Assembly: GCA_019671135.1 (NCBI GenBank)
Contig: JAHRHY010000007.1
Coordinates: 1,488,001 to 1,552,000, forward strand
Length of the DNA: 64,000 bases
Direction: 5' to 3'
DNA from: Linnemannia hyalina
Lineage: Eukaryota; Mortierellomycota; Mortierellomycetes; Mortierellales; Mortierellaceae
How positions within the stretch are numbered: the first letter of the stretch is position 1; each line of letters begins with the position of its first letter. The notes under the pieces were generated by a model. The model saw only the letters and a program-made list of their open reading frames with translations. It had not been told where the DNA came from and made no database searches. A program made the position numbers and the translations under genes. Shown one piece after another: positions 1-9,242 of this stretch.

Positions 1-1
1 A

Positions 2-1187
2 GATCTCCACCGGCGCAGAGGATATATTATCTATGCGACTTGCCTGACTAAAGCGGCGGTTGAGAAATACCAGGCTAGGGACTCTACCCGACTCCATGCT
101 CTACAGGTCGATGTTACCAACCAGGACGACGTTAACCGTCTTCGTGCTCAGGTAGAGGCAGAGTGCCCCCAGGGTATCTACTGTGTCTTCAACAACGCTG
201 GTATGTCGTACTTTATGTCTGACAGTTGTTGTTGTCAATGTCGTTATGTTACATGAATAGGAAGATGAGACTCGGTTATCTTCATGGACATTCTTTTCAT
301 CGTTTTGAAACCTGAGCTGACAGGTCTTTCTTTTCATATTTTTTGTCTCTTGTATGTATGTATGTATGCAGGAGTGTACCTGGGCGGATTCTTTGACTTT
401 TCGACCGAGGAGGGCTTTCAGGTACCAAAAATAATAAGGTTGCCCGACAACGGTGTGTGAGCAAAAAACAACAACCATGAACTCTATTACTCACATGCCG
501 CTCACACCGCATCCTTTTAGAAAATCATGGATGTCAATTACATGGGAGTCGTGCGCATCTCCAAGGCCCTAGTGCCGTCTTTGAGGACATACGCCAGGTC
601 CCGACACCACGCCGTCCTTGCCGAAGCCGGCCAACAAAAGTTACCTCGTGCTCGACTGTTGACGATCACATCTGTTGGTGCTCGATCTAATACCCCCGGG
701 TTCAGCGGTTACAGTGCATCAAAGCACGCCACCGCCTCGTTACTCGACACCATCCGAATCGAGCTATCACCATGGGAGATCGATGTCTCAATGCTCGAGC
801 CCACTTGTGCAAAGACACCGCTGGCGGGCCAGTTTTGAATCGATCGCAGAGCGGAACTGGAAGAATGCCGATGAGACGATGCAGCGGATGTATACTCCTC
901 GGTTCGTGGAGCAATGGGTTTTGAACAGTAAACTGTTCTATACGCAAGCTATGCCGTCGGAGTGGGCGGTCGAGGCGGCTGTGAATGCGATCGTTAAAAC
1001 GGGTGGTGCTTCGAGAGCGAGAGTGATGGTGGGACCGAGGATGTTATTGTGGTTTATTTGGTTCCAGGAAAAGTTGCCTGACTGGCTTAGTGACCACTTG
1101 AGTCGGCTTGTGGTGAAGCAACAGGGGTTGTGGCCAGCAGATCCCTTCCTTTGCAGGACGGCGTTAAGCAGGAGTAGCACAAGTTGA
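2..1187 (+). pseudogene. SDR-family dehydrogenase (retinol-dehydrogenase-like), 5' partial, frameshifted
   Basis: The window opens inside a short-chain dehydrogenase gene; the nucleotide-binding N-terminus lies outside. Exons read as 2-200, 372-421 and 521 onward, joined by GT-AG introns. Visible SDR landmarks are NNAG after the cofactor fold, MDVNYMG, and the catalytic YSASK (YxxxK), with LSPWEIDVSMLEP downstream, as in the RDH/11-beta-HSD-like group (NAD(P)-dependent oxidoreduction of lipid alcohols or steroids; substrate unknown). The frame stops at 836-838 just after LAGQF, yet the adjacent frame continues with a normal SDR tail (ESIAERNW to the stop at 1185-1187). Reading the TTTT at 833-836 as TTT restores one frame, so this is either a one-base insertion or a base-calling error. 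A related copy on the other strand at 24.2-25.3 kb supports the alignment. Confidence 0.85.
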
Positions 1188-1319
1188 TAACCCGTATAGA
1201 GGTAGACTTTATAAATCTTGCATTCCTTCTGCCTCGTATGTCTCATAATTGTTTTTTTATTTTATTTTATTTTAATGTACGATTCTGCTCCTTGTGCTCT
1301 GTGCCGCATCCATATACAT

Positions 1320-2548
1320 TTATTTTGAGCTGGGAACAACAAAGTCTTCAGGCGAGTCGGCGGGCCGCCAAGGAAGGAGGCTGCCGAAGAGCAGATGTTG
1401 GACGACAGGAAACTTGTTCAAGACCTCGGCCTTGTACATTTTGATCATGCCCGAGTTGACCTTTGTCCAATGTGGTACTCCTGAAATCTCGAACAGCACT
1501 GGTGAATGCTCATGGAAAGGTCCGCGTTTGGTCTATGAGGGTAAAAGAATAGTAGACAATGTGAGATGGAGTCAACATGGAGGCGACAAGGGAATTGACA
1601 TTCTATCATCCGTTAGCCATCCCTTTCTTTTCCGAACAGTTATTTACCTGGTGAATGGACTGGATGGCACGAAAGTACATGTAATCCGGCGCAAAGTCCT
1701 CAAGGTATGGTGTCTGCATGATAGAAACAGGCTTCAGTCTCGGATGATCTCTCAACTGGGCACTCCCCCAAAGGTACGGCAAGAACTGATAATCGTCCAG
1801 TCCCCAAACACCATGACTTCCTGCAGGTTCCAACTGATACGTCTTTTGCAATTTTCTGACCAACTCGAGGTACCGCACAAAGACTCTCAGCACTATGGCG
1901 GGGTGGTCTGTAGGTCCTCTTACAAAGCCAATGATTTCAAGACAGGCTAACCAAGCGACAAAGGAGAGTTCATGACCAGATCCATAGTCAATCCTGATGC
2001 CGTGGCCCAGCCCTTGGGTGAGGTAAGGAGATATTTCTTGGATGGCTGGGTGTAGGGTTGAGGGGAGGAGGTCCTCGAGGAGGGTGGTTGCCTTTTCTTC
2101 GACCATGCGGATGTAATCCCGGAAAGCGAGGTTGCCGAATCTTTGAGGATCTGCTTTGGGCGGTACCAGTGCGATCCAGCTGTCCAATGTGTTGAGCAGT
2201 GCCAGGATGTTAGTGATCGCCTATTTGAATGTTAACGAAGGTATGAGTGTCGTGTGAGCTCTGTGTCGCCCTGTTTCTTTTTCTTTGTGTTCCTAGGGCA
2301 TGGTTCCTGTGCAAACGCTATATTCAGTTCACTCTAGTCGTGCCATGAGTTTAAGACGTTACGTTTGACTCTGGCATAGGGTCTGACACTTTGCTGTTCA
2401 GGACAGCGTTGTTGAGGGCAAGGATGTAGGACATGATGCGTGCGTAGGCCTCAGAGTTCTGGAAGTAAGGCAGGTCCTTGGCCTCATCCTTGATGCGCTT
2501 GACGGGCACGATGAAGCTGTCCTGTGCTGTTGACTCCTGATTTGCCAT
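1320..2548 (-). CDS. PTPA: Phosphotyrosyl phosphatase activator (PTPA/Rrd), PP2A activator and peptidyl-prolyl isomerase
   Basis: Three exons (2548-2363, 2220-1648, 1532-1320) splice into a 323-residue protein, a normal PTPA length. Hallmarks are [16 protein letters not shown] in the middle and [20 protein letters not shown], then [10 protein letters not shown] and [17 protein letters not shown] near the C-terminus, which are the conserved peptide- and nucleotide-binding segments of the family. PTPA proteins (yeast Rrd1/Rrd2) act in cytosol and nucleus, activating the catalytic subunit of PP2A-type phosphatases through prolyl isomerisation and metal loading. All splice sites are GT-AG and exons join in phase. 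The ATG at 2548 is the first in frame and gives the usual short N-terminal lead. Whether it is the Rrd1 or Rrd2 orthologue is not decided. Confidence 0.96.
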
Positions 2549-2754
2549 TTGGAATTAATTGATGCGCGAGAATGTTTGAAGCCGTTGGAAAAGAAGGGGC
2601 GTTCGACCACGTTCGTTTTGTTCGCTTGTTGAGGGGATTCTACGTCGCCCAAAGAAACCAACCTTCCGACGCCCCATGACTGTTTCATACGAATGCCAAA
2701 CTTCCCAAGACCCTCAAGCCATACCTGATTAAGAATCCGCGACAGATGCGGAAG

Positions 2755-2900
2755 CTGCCCACCGATTGGTGGTTACAGGACGTCCAATCGCCACGTAGGG
2801 GCTAATACATCAGTACGTACAATACGTACAATCAGCAGAGGCTAACTTTTTTACTGACACGCGCCTATTGGTCGAGCTGTCAGCGCCAATCACGTGCAGC
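2755..2900 (-). promoter_or_regulatory. CCAAT- and E-box-rich promoter region upstream of PTPA
   Basis: Four CCAAT motifs in either orientation (2765-2769, 2784-2788, 2867-2871, 2886-2890) lie within 130 bp, and the last abuts a perfect CACGTG E-box (2891-2896). CCAAT is bound by the HAP/NF-Y complex and CACGTG by bHLH factors in fungi. The stretch sits 200-350 bp upstream of the PTPA start and no other gene starts nearby. Function is inferred from motif density alone. Confidence 0.4.
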
Positions 2901-3040
2901 ACATACCTTTTTTTACAACTTCCTTTCCATCCATTCATACATTCATTTCTTCATACCACCATTCATCTTCATTCATGCATTCCTTCTCTTAGCCTTCTCT
3001 CATCGTCGCCCAAGAAGAGAACTGGTCTTCTCTTCTTGCG

Positions 3041-3187
3041 GTCGACTTTGGGTGGACTCCTCGCCAGACTGGACAGACAGTCCAGGCTGACAGGAGGCAC
3101 TTCTCAATGGGCCGAGTTGCCATATGAGCTTGTGCTTCCTCTCGCTGGAAGTTCTGTTTGGTGAGTTGTAGTCCACCCTTGGTCGAC
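3041..3187. repeat. Short inverted repeat pair (18-bp arms)
   Basis: GTCGACTTTGGGTGGACT at 3041-3058 is repeated in inverted orientation at 3170-3187 with two mismatches. The right arm is also part of a small hairpin (TTGTAGTC/GACTACAA). The 147-bp unit could be a small MITE-like element or a folded transcript; no target duplication was recognised. Confidence 0.5.
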
Positions 3188-3332
3188 TACAAGAAAGAAG
3201 GCCAGGTCTCAGTCAAGGTTCAAAAATGAACCATAGTCGACGAATAATATAAAGTGATTGCGTGTCACGTGATCGTTCTGTCCTCCCAGTCGAGCTCCCC
3301 TTGTTGACATTAACCCACTTTACCTTACTGTA

Positions 3333-3381
3333 CAGCGCCCTCCCAAAAAGAATTAAGAATTGCCGGAAAATTATTGAGCAC
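3333..3381. repeat. Left terminal inverted repeat of the Tc1/mariner element
   Basis: 49 bp beginning CAGCGCCCTCC. It pairs with 4488-4529 in reverse complement but contains an extra 7 bp (AATTAAG), which may impair transposase binding. Confidence 0.9.
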
Positions 3382-3413
3382 TTTTTTTTTTATCTTTCAA
3401 AAGAAATTGGGTA

Positions 3414-4476
3414 TCACCACCGTGTAGAGCCGCCTTTATTCGCAATAACAGCCTTGATTCTCTCAGGCATGCTATCAATGATTTTTTTGAGGTAGTCCTT
3501 GGATATTGCTTGCCATTCCTCATTGAGGGCGATCAGCATGTCCTTGACAGTTCTGGGGCGGATATCATTGTTGTGAACTGCGCTCTTCATGAGGAACCAC
3601 ACGTTCTCTATGGGATTGAGATCGGAGGATTGGGCTGGCCACTTTATCGATTGGATTCCATTCTTTACCCTCCATTCCTTGGATACCTTGGCCCGGTGAA
3701 TGGGTGCTCCATCCTCCATGAGAAAAGCGTTGGATGTCTCTGCAAGAAACCCTGGGAGTTCTCCCTCATAGACAATCTCGATGAAGTTGACTGCTTTGCG
3801 CTCACTGGCAGGAATGACAGCCAGATTCGACATACTGCTCCCCACAAACGCACCCCACACCATTACCGATGATCGTCCACTCTTAAACGATGGAACAACA
3901 CACGACGACTCGTACTTCTCATCCTCTGTCCTCCAAACTCGGACTTTACAACAATTCTTCCCCACCTCAAACGACAACTCATCCGTCCACACAACCTTTT
4001 TTCCAATCCTCTGCGGTCCAATCTTTGTACTTTTTCGCGAACGCCAATCTCGCTGCTTTATGTTTGGGGGTGAGAAACGGTTTGATAACTGCTGCGTAGG
4101 AAAAGATGCGAAGGCTATGAAGGGTTCTTCTAACAGTAGACTGGGAGACCTTGGTTGGAAGAGAGTTGGTGATGTCGGCCAAGGTGGCACGGCGGTTCTT
4201 GTGGAGATAGGTGACGACAGAACGGACATCTCGTTCGGAAAGCTTGCATGGACGACCAGGCGACTTTCTGATCTCGACATCCCCTCGATTCTTGAACTGC
4301 TGAAGAACCGATCGGACAGTCCTTTCGCTAACGTTGAGTTCAGCAGCGATAGCAGGAGACTTGGAGCCGGCCTTGCTCATTCCCACAATCTGGCCTCGCA
4401 TGCAGCGGAAAGGGCCATGGGACAATAGAGGGGTGGGTGACGAGGAATGGGTGGGAGAAAAAAAGAGAAAGAACAA
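3414..4476 (-). pseudogene. Tc1-like DD34E transposase with a one-base frameshift
   Basis: The N-terminal half (to 3979) has a helix-turn-helix DNA-binding region (AAELNVSERTVRSVLQQF) followed by the GRP-type linker SPGRPCKLS and a second paired-like domain. The catalytic half is in another frame: WTDE (first Asp), MEDGAPIH (second Asp) and DLNPIENVW (Glu), with 34 residues between the second Asp and the Glu, as in Tc1. The frames meet at a run of six A on the minus strand (plus coordinates 3997-4002); five A would give a continuous protein. The likely start is the ATG at 4476 or 4401. As assembled it cannot make a complete transposase. Confidence 0.93.
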
Positions 4477-4487
4477 GAAAAAAAAAA

Positions 4488-4529
4488 GTGTTCAAAAATT
4501 TTCCGGCAATTCTTTTTCGGAAGGCGCTG
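4488..4529. repeat. Right terminal inverted repeat of the Tc1/mariner element
   Basis: 42 bp; its reverse complement begins CAGCGCCTTCC and ends GAACAC, aligning with the left repeat. TA follows at 4530-4531. Confidence 0.9.
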
Positions 4530-4531
4530 TA

Positions 4532-4880
4532 CTTATTTAGCCTGTTAATTGTTTTTTCCCAGTTTGATGTAACTCCTGTAGGTGAGGAGTACTAGTTTTC
4601 TGCACGACGCAATAAACAAACCAAAAAAAGAGAGCGTTGTGTGTGAGAGGTGTGTGTGAAAGGTGTCATGTAAATATTTGAGAGAAATGAGGGATGGGGA
4701 AATGTGGAAAAGCGAAATGCTCATATGCTCACGGATCAAGTAGATACGTAGAACCGATGTCTTTTCTTTCTCTTTTTTTTTTTTTCTTTCTTCATCTTCA
4801 GCATCTTTCGTCTGCTAAATTTTCATCACACCTGTCACTATCCAGCATGCCTTCCACTCCCACTCCCACTCGCTCTCGCT
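4532..4880. other. Intergenic stretch, nothing recognised
   Basis: T-rich and pyrimidine tracts (for example 4767-4781) precede the next ORF. No gene, repeat or RNA is recognised. An ATG at 4847 opens a 50-codon ORF in a frame different from the zinc-knuckle ORF, so the true start of that gene is uncertain. Confidence 0.5.
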
Positions 4881-5537
4881 GTGTCACTCTTACTTCCCCC
4901 TCCACCTGCGAACTTTACAGGATACAGACGGACCAAGGCGACCACTTTAACAAGATCGCGGCTGTCCAAGTCCGTCACGTTCTCTCCCCTCCCCAATAGG
5001 CGCACTGTTGCCACCAACTCTACTGCTACCGCTCCCTCCGTTTCCTCCGCTACCTACTCGCATCCCACCAAACACGCCACCAAGCGCGCTGCCAAACGCA
5101 CCACCACTATCACCACCGATCCAAATGCCATCACCCCCTCCTCTTCCTCCCCTTCCTCTTCTTCCATTAGTAGATGTACCAGGTGTCGTGGAACCGATCA
5201 CCAAAGGTCGAAGAGTCGACTCTGCCCATACTTTAAAGGGAAACAAACGACAAGTGCAAGGATCAACAATACTCAAAAGCACAATTCATACAACGTCGAC
5301 TACTGTGAAGCCATCTTTGACACCATCCCAGACAACGATGTTCTCGCTGCGCTTGCCGAGGTCGTTCAGGACCAGGATTTAAACACGACAAGTCAATCTA
5401 CAATTGAGCTGGATATTAATAAGGATAGCGAGGATGAGCCGCTCATAAGGCGGCGTCCAGGTTGGAAAGGTGTTTCCAGTTCGGAGCCAAGGCGAGGACG
5501 ATGTGCACCATCCCCATTAGCGACAAAAGGGCTATAG
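4881..5537 (+). CDS. Uncharacterised Ser/Thr-rich protein with a zinc-knuckle-like motif
   Basis: A 218-codon ORF with a basic, Ser/Thr/Pro-rich N-terminus. It is followed by a C-X2-C-X4-H-X7-C cluster (CTRCRGTDHQRSKSRLCP) resembling CCHC zinc knuckles of transposon-borne nucleic-acid-binding proteins, then an acidic C-terminal part. I do not recognise the family. It lies directly upstream of nuclease-element remnants and could be an accessory ORF of a mobile element, a host gene 5' exon, or a relic. The start codon is weakly supported (alternative ATG at 4847 in another frame, which would need a shift or an intron). Confidence 0.4.
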   Translation: MSLLLPPPPANFTGYRRTKATTLTRSRLSKSVTFSPLPNRRTVATNSTATAPSVSSATYSHPTKHATKRAAKRTTTITTDPNAITPSSSSPSSSSISRCTRCRGTDHQRSKSRLCPYFKGKQTTSARINNTQKHNSYNVDYCEAIFDTIPDNDVLAALAEVVQDQDLNTTSQSTIELDINKDSEDEPLIRRRPGWKGVSSSEPRRGRCAPSPLATKGL

Positions 5538-5680
5538 TTTGGAGGAGAATGGGGTGACAGTTCATGCAAGTTTTGTTTATCAACAAGGGTATATGAGTAT
5601 TACAGGTACGCAAGTGCTCTGGCAAGTCCCAATAGCTCATATTGTAGTTCTTATTAAGCTATAGGGAATGTGGATGGCCT

Positions 5681-6800
5681 CCAAAGCAGAGTTGCGCAGC
5701 TAACCCAACACGTGGTTTGGCAGTCTCTGCCATCAAAAGCGCCAAACACATTATTGTGTACAAGCTGATCGAGATGCGCATTCTGCAGCCGCTGTTCGAG
5801 ATTGGACTGGATCAGGCAGAGGATGGACCGGGCGAGAGCTTCTTGGAGAAGATCCTGGATTCCGAATGGGCGGAGAGGTTTATCCAGAACTTGCTGTTCT
5901 TCGCCTTGAGGAATTCCACTGTCCCCCAAGGACGACCGCCTGCGTCGGACAAGAGCAAGGATGCTATCGCTGAAGTAATCTCGACGTTTAACGAGTTCAA
6001 GGAGGCGCTGTGGCCAGGGTTCAAAGCCCTCAATTCATCAAATCTGGCTTTGAGCAACATCATCGCTGAACTTGCACCCAAGATCTGTCTGGATCTAAAA
6101 CTGCATTGCAGAAGAATGCCAGAGACCCTTAGAACAAAGGTACCATTCATCCATTCAGTTGGTCAAATATTGTCAATGGGATGTAAAACATATTTTAACA
6201 CTCTATTTTTGTTTATGCAATGCCAGCTCTCCAAGTTGTCCATTGATTGCGATGGTCTTCCTGAAATGGATCAAGATGACACAGACGCTGGTGGTGATGC
6301 CGGTGCTGCTGATGTTGGCAAGGATGTGGACGACGACGACGCCCTCAAGCGATCCAAGAAGATCATTTTCAAGCTGGGTCATATTCAACTCTGCTGGCGA
6401 TACTTCCTCCGCTTACCATCATCCAAGCAACCCCGGTTCTGAATTCAGGCCAAAAATGAGCGATTCTTTCATCGACATCAACGAGGAAGCGTCGGTTGCG
6501 CTTCACTGGGGAAAGAAGGCAGTTCAGCTGGACAAAGTATGGGAAGACACCCGCTACACTCACAACTGAGCAGCCGCCAAACAGCGTTCTTCGTACGGAG
6601 GAGTGATCAAGGAGCTATTCATCGGGAACCGGGATGCCATCAAGGAAGCCAGGAACAAGCAGCAGACGACATACGGGAAGAGGACAACAAACATGGCTGA
6701 GCGTCAGGTGGCCCATCCACACATATATGGACAGTTGGAGCTCGCGCGGTATTTGTCGAGGAGGATCATTGTTTTCCGAGAACGGCACAACGCTTCCCTC
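5681..6800 (+). pseudogene. Fragment of an XPG/TnpB-like element, homologous to the 39.5-40.8 kb segment
   Basis: This stretch aligns almost throughout with the middle of the minus-strand element at 38.4-43.0 kb. Shared blocks include LIEMRILQPL, QGRPPASDKSKDA, LALSNIIAELAPKICLD, a conserved intron (about 6138-6226), LSKLSIDCDGLPE and NKQQTTYGKRTT. It carries a one-base deletion near 5686, an in-frame stop after RYTHN (6567-6569) and a 3-bp insertion, so it is dead. Homology starts abruptly at about 5681 and stops at about 6800, where unrelated sequence joins. The segment lacks the flap-nuclease and RuvC parts. It is therefore an internal piece joined to the next element by recombination or nested insertion. 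Confidence 0.85.
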
Positions 6801-6972
6801 GCGGCCAGTGAGGGTCAGAGAGTTAGAGAGTTATTGGCGAAGCCCTTGCATGACCCTCACTACGAGAGGTCCTTCAACCCACGTGGGGAGCCGCGAAGAA
6901 GTGAAGTGCTCGCTCGTCTTGATTCCTCTAACCTTTTTTTTGGGCACATATTAGGCCTTCTGAGCATTAAGG

Positions 6973-9242
6973 CACGTCCTGTATGATATTCTGTCCAAGG
7001 CATTCGACAAGGAGCTCACCATCATTTATGTGGACGGATCACCATCAGAGCAGAAGCGAAGAGAACATCGGCGGAGAAACGTGACCCTAAAGCGAGCACT
7101 GGTCAAGCTACAGACGAAGGTCAGCGGTTCAACCCGGTCAACAAAGCAGATTTTCAGGACCCGCAAGAACAACTATCGCCTACCCCGAGGGAGTCTCGAC
7201 CAGGATATCCTCCCAGTATTGATAGAGAAGAGCTGGCGGATCCACCTGTGTCCGTATCAAGCAGACACATGCCTTTCAAGAGTGTGTCAGGACGCCCTAG
7301 ACCCCGACTCTGTCATAGTCGTCACTTCTGACAGTGATCTGATTGTCTGCGAGGAGATCCGCCACATCATGATGCCCGTGGGCAAGACGAGGGAGTTGCA
7401 GTTGTTCGACAGGACCAGGCTCCTGGACCGCCTAGATCTGACGTCGGAACAGCACCTTCTCCTTGTCTGTATCGTAACCTCCAACGATTACGCCAAGAAT
7501 CTTCCTTACTTTGGGCTTCTCAGGAGCTGCGACATCATACGAGACTTTGATCTGACAAGCCTAGGGCCGCTGGGAGGATCTGGAGACAACGACCACAGAG
7601 CCGAGGCATTGATGCCGTTCATTCAAAACTACCTGGACGAAGTTGGGCGTCAGCTGGGGAAACGGAAGAAAAGATCGACGCAGCAGACTTCTACTCGACA
7701 CAAGCAACAGGAAATCATACACATTGTCCCAGAATATTATCGCCACGCAGTCACCGCATTTGACGAAAGGATGGAGACACCTCTGCAAGAACACCTGGAG
7801 CCGGATGACGGGAGTCCTCACTCTTACGATATCATTACTATGATACTACAGGAACTGTACTCTCGGAAAAGCCAGCAACAGCAGCCTCAGCAATCCAGGA
7901 ACGACACCCACATCTTCACACAACACCTACCATCAGAGCGAGTCCCAATCGAACTGTCTTCTACCAAGGATATGCTCATGGACACCGATACAAACATCGA
8001 ATCAGCACTCCCGTCAACATCCATGCAACATAATTCCAAGAAGATCTCCGTATGCACCCGGAAGCGGAAAAGTTCCTTGAGACACAAGCAACGGCGGAAG
8101 GATCGTAGTTACACTTTGAAGATGTATCGAGTTTCGTTGAATTCTTACTTTTCGTGGCATAGTTCACAGTCGATTCTGGACGAGTTTGGCGTGTCATCTG
8201 TCGAGGAGATTGATGTCTGGGGCATTGACCCCGGTGAGGCTAATACTGCGGCCTTCTGTGGGATTGTACGGGCCTGTCTCACTTCAATCGACACCAATGC
8301 GGCTCTGCAGGATGACCCTGGAGGTCGAAGTCAATCCAACTTCCCCGCATCAAGCAACAGGATCCTCCCTCCTGCCTTGGAGGTCAAGAATCTGGTTGTG
8401 AACCGGCAATCGCTCTTCCAACCTGTATTTGCCCATCGCAAAAGATGGACGAGTTGGAGTCCAGAAGGATCTACACAGGTCCAGGTCAGCGGATTGAGGG
8501 CATGCTATGGGCCGAACAGGAAAACACCCAATCTGATGATTCCACCTCTTTGCCGAGTATTGACGACATTCGGAGTCTCTTTCCCTCCCACCGACACGAA
8601 TAAGTGCAAGATATTGACACATCGGTGTTACGATTCTTTCAAGTTCAAGGGCTGCTTCATCGGCTCTACGAAGACAACAGGACCAAGACTATGAACTTGT
8701 CATTAAAGAAAACAATGAAGGCAGAACTCGACCTAGCGATAGACACCATCCTCAAGGAATGCCCGAAAAAAACGCTCTTCTGCTATGGGAACAGTTCCTT
8801 TAGAACGGGCATCAACCTTGCATCACCACACGAGGCGTTCAAGGCAAAGGTAAAGAGGGTTTTCATTTTATTGTCTTTGTCTTCTCTTCATTGTTTCTGT
8901 CCGATCCAATACTAAGAAAGAAAACGCTGACCATATTTATTTCCTATATGATTATAGGAATATGCGGCAGCAGCCGGTCATGTTGTTGTCCTGGTGGACG
9001 AGTTCCTGACGTCTAGTGTATGCCCTACATGGCTGGAGACCGGGGATGCGTCCCGGCTGGCAGAGTCCACCATCCGATCCTGCGTGTGTCTCGAATGTGG
9101 TAGATGGATCCACAGGGATCTCGTCGGAGCCCATAACATTGCCGCTGCAGGAGAGGTTTGGATCTGGACCCTGACAAGGACGTTGCCCCTAAGTCGCAAG
9201 ATCCCCGCTGGACAGTCTGGAGGAGCCACCCTCCATAGTTAA
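6973..9242 (+). pseudogene. XPG/FEN1-like nuclease joined to a TnpB/Fanzor-like RuvC-zinc-ribbon domain (family B), frameshifted
   Basis: After an acceptor near 6971 the protein begins HVLYDILSKAF with VDGSPSEQKRREH, the metal-binding and lysine segment of an XPG N-region. At 7255-7360 follow YQADTCLSRV and VVTSDSDLIV (I-region acidic cluster), then SNDYAKNLPYFG (helix-hairpin region). After a low-complexity linker comes WGIDPGEANTAAF at about 8218, a RuvC-I-like Asp. The frame then breaks near 8440 and a stop lies near 8600. Later parts read LFCYGNSSFRTG, an intron (about 8851-8957), VDEFLTSSVCP, CVCLECGRWIHRD and GAHNIA, which match the TnpB/Fanzor zinc ribbon and RuvC-III. The first zinc C-X2-C is CPTW here. 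Both nuclease halves are recognisable but the gene is not expressible as one protein. Confidence 0.75.

Larger units (their letters stand above)
3333..4529 (-). mobile_element. Tc1/mariner-type DNA transposon, 1,197 bp
   Basis: Terminal inverted repeats start with CAGCGCC at 3333 and end with GGCGCTG at 4529. They are flanked on both sides by TA (3331-3332, 4530-4531), the target duplication of Tc1/mariner insertions. The left repeat (3333-3381) matches the right (4488-4529) apart from a 7-bp insertion and a few substitutions. One DD34E transposase gene fills the interior on the minus strand. Clean ends suggest a fairly young insertion, but the transposase frame is broken. Confidence 0.95.

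Noticed and set aside
3997..4002. Programmed frameshift at the A6 run of the Tc1 transposase
   Set aside because: A -1 slip on the run would not reach the downstream frame; a +1 shift or a one-base deletion is needed, so an indel is the simpler reading.
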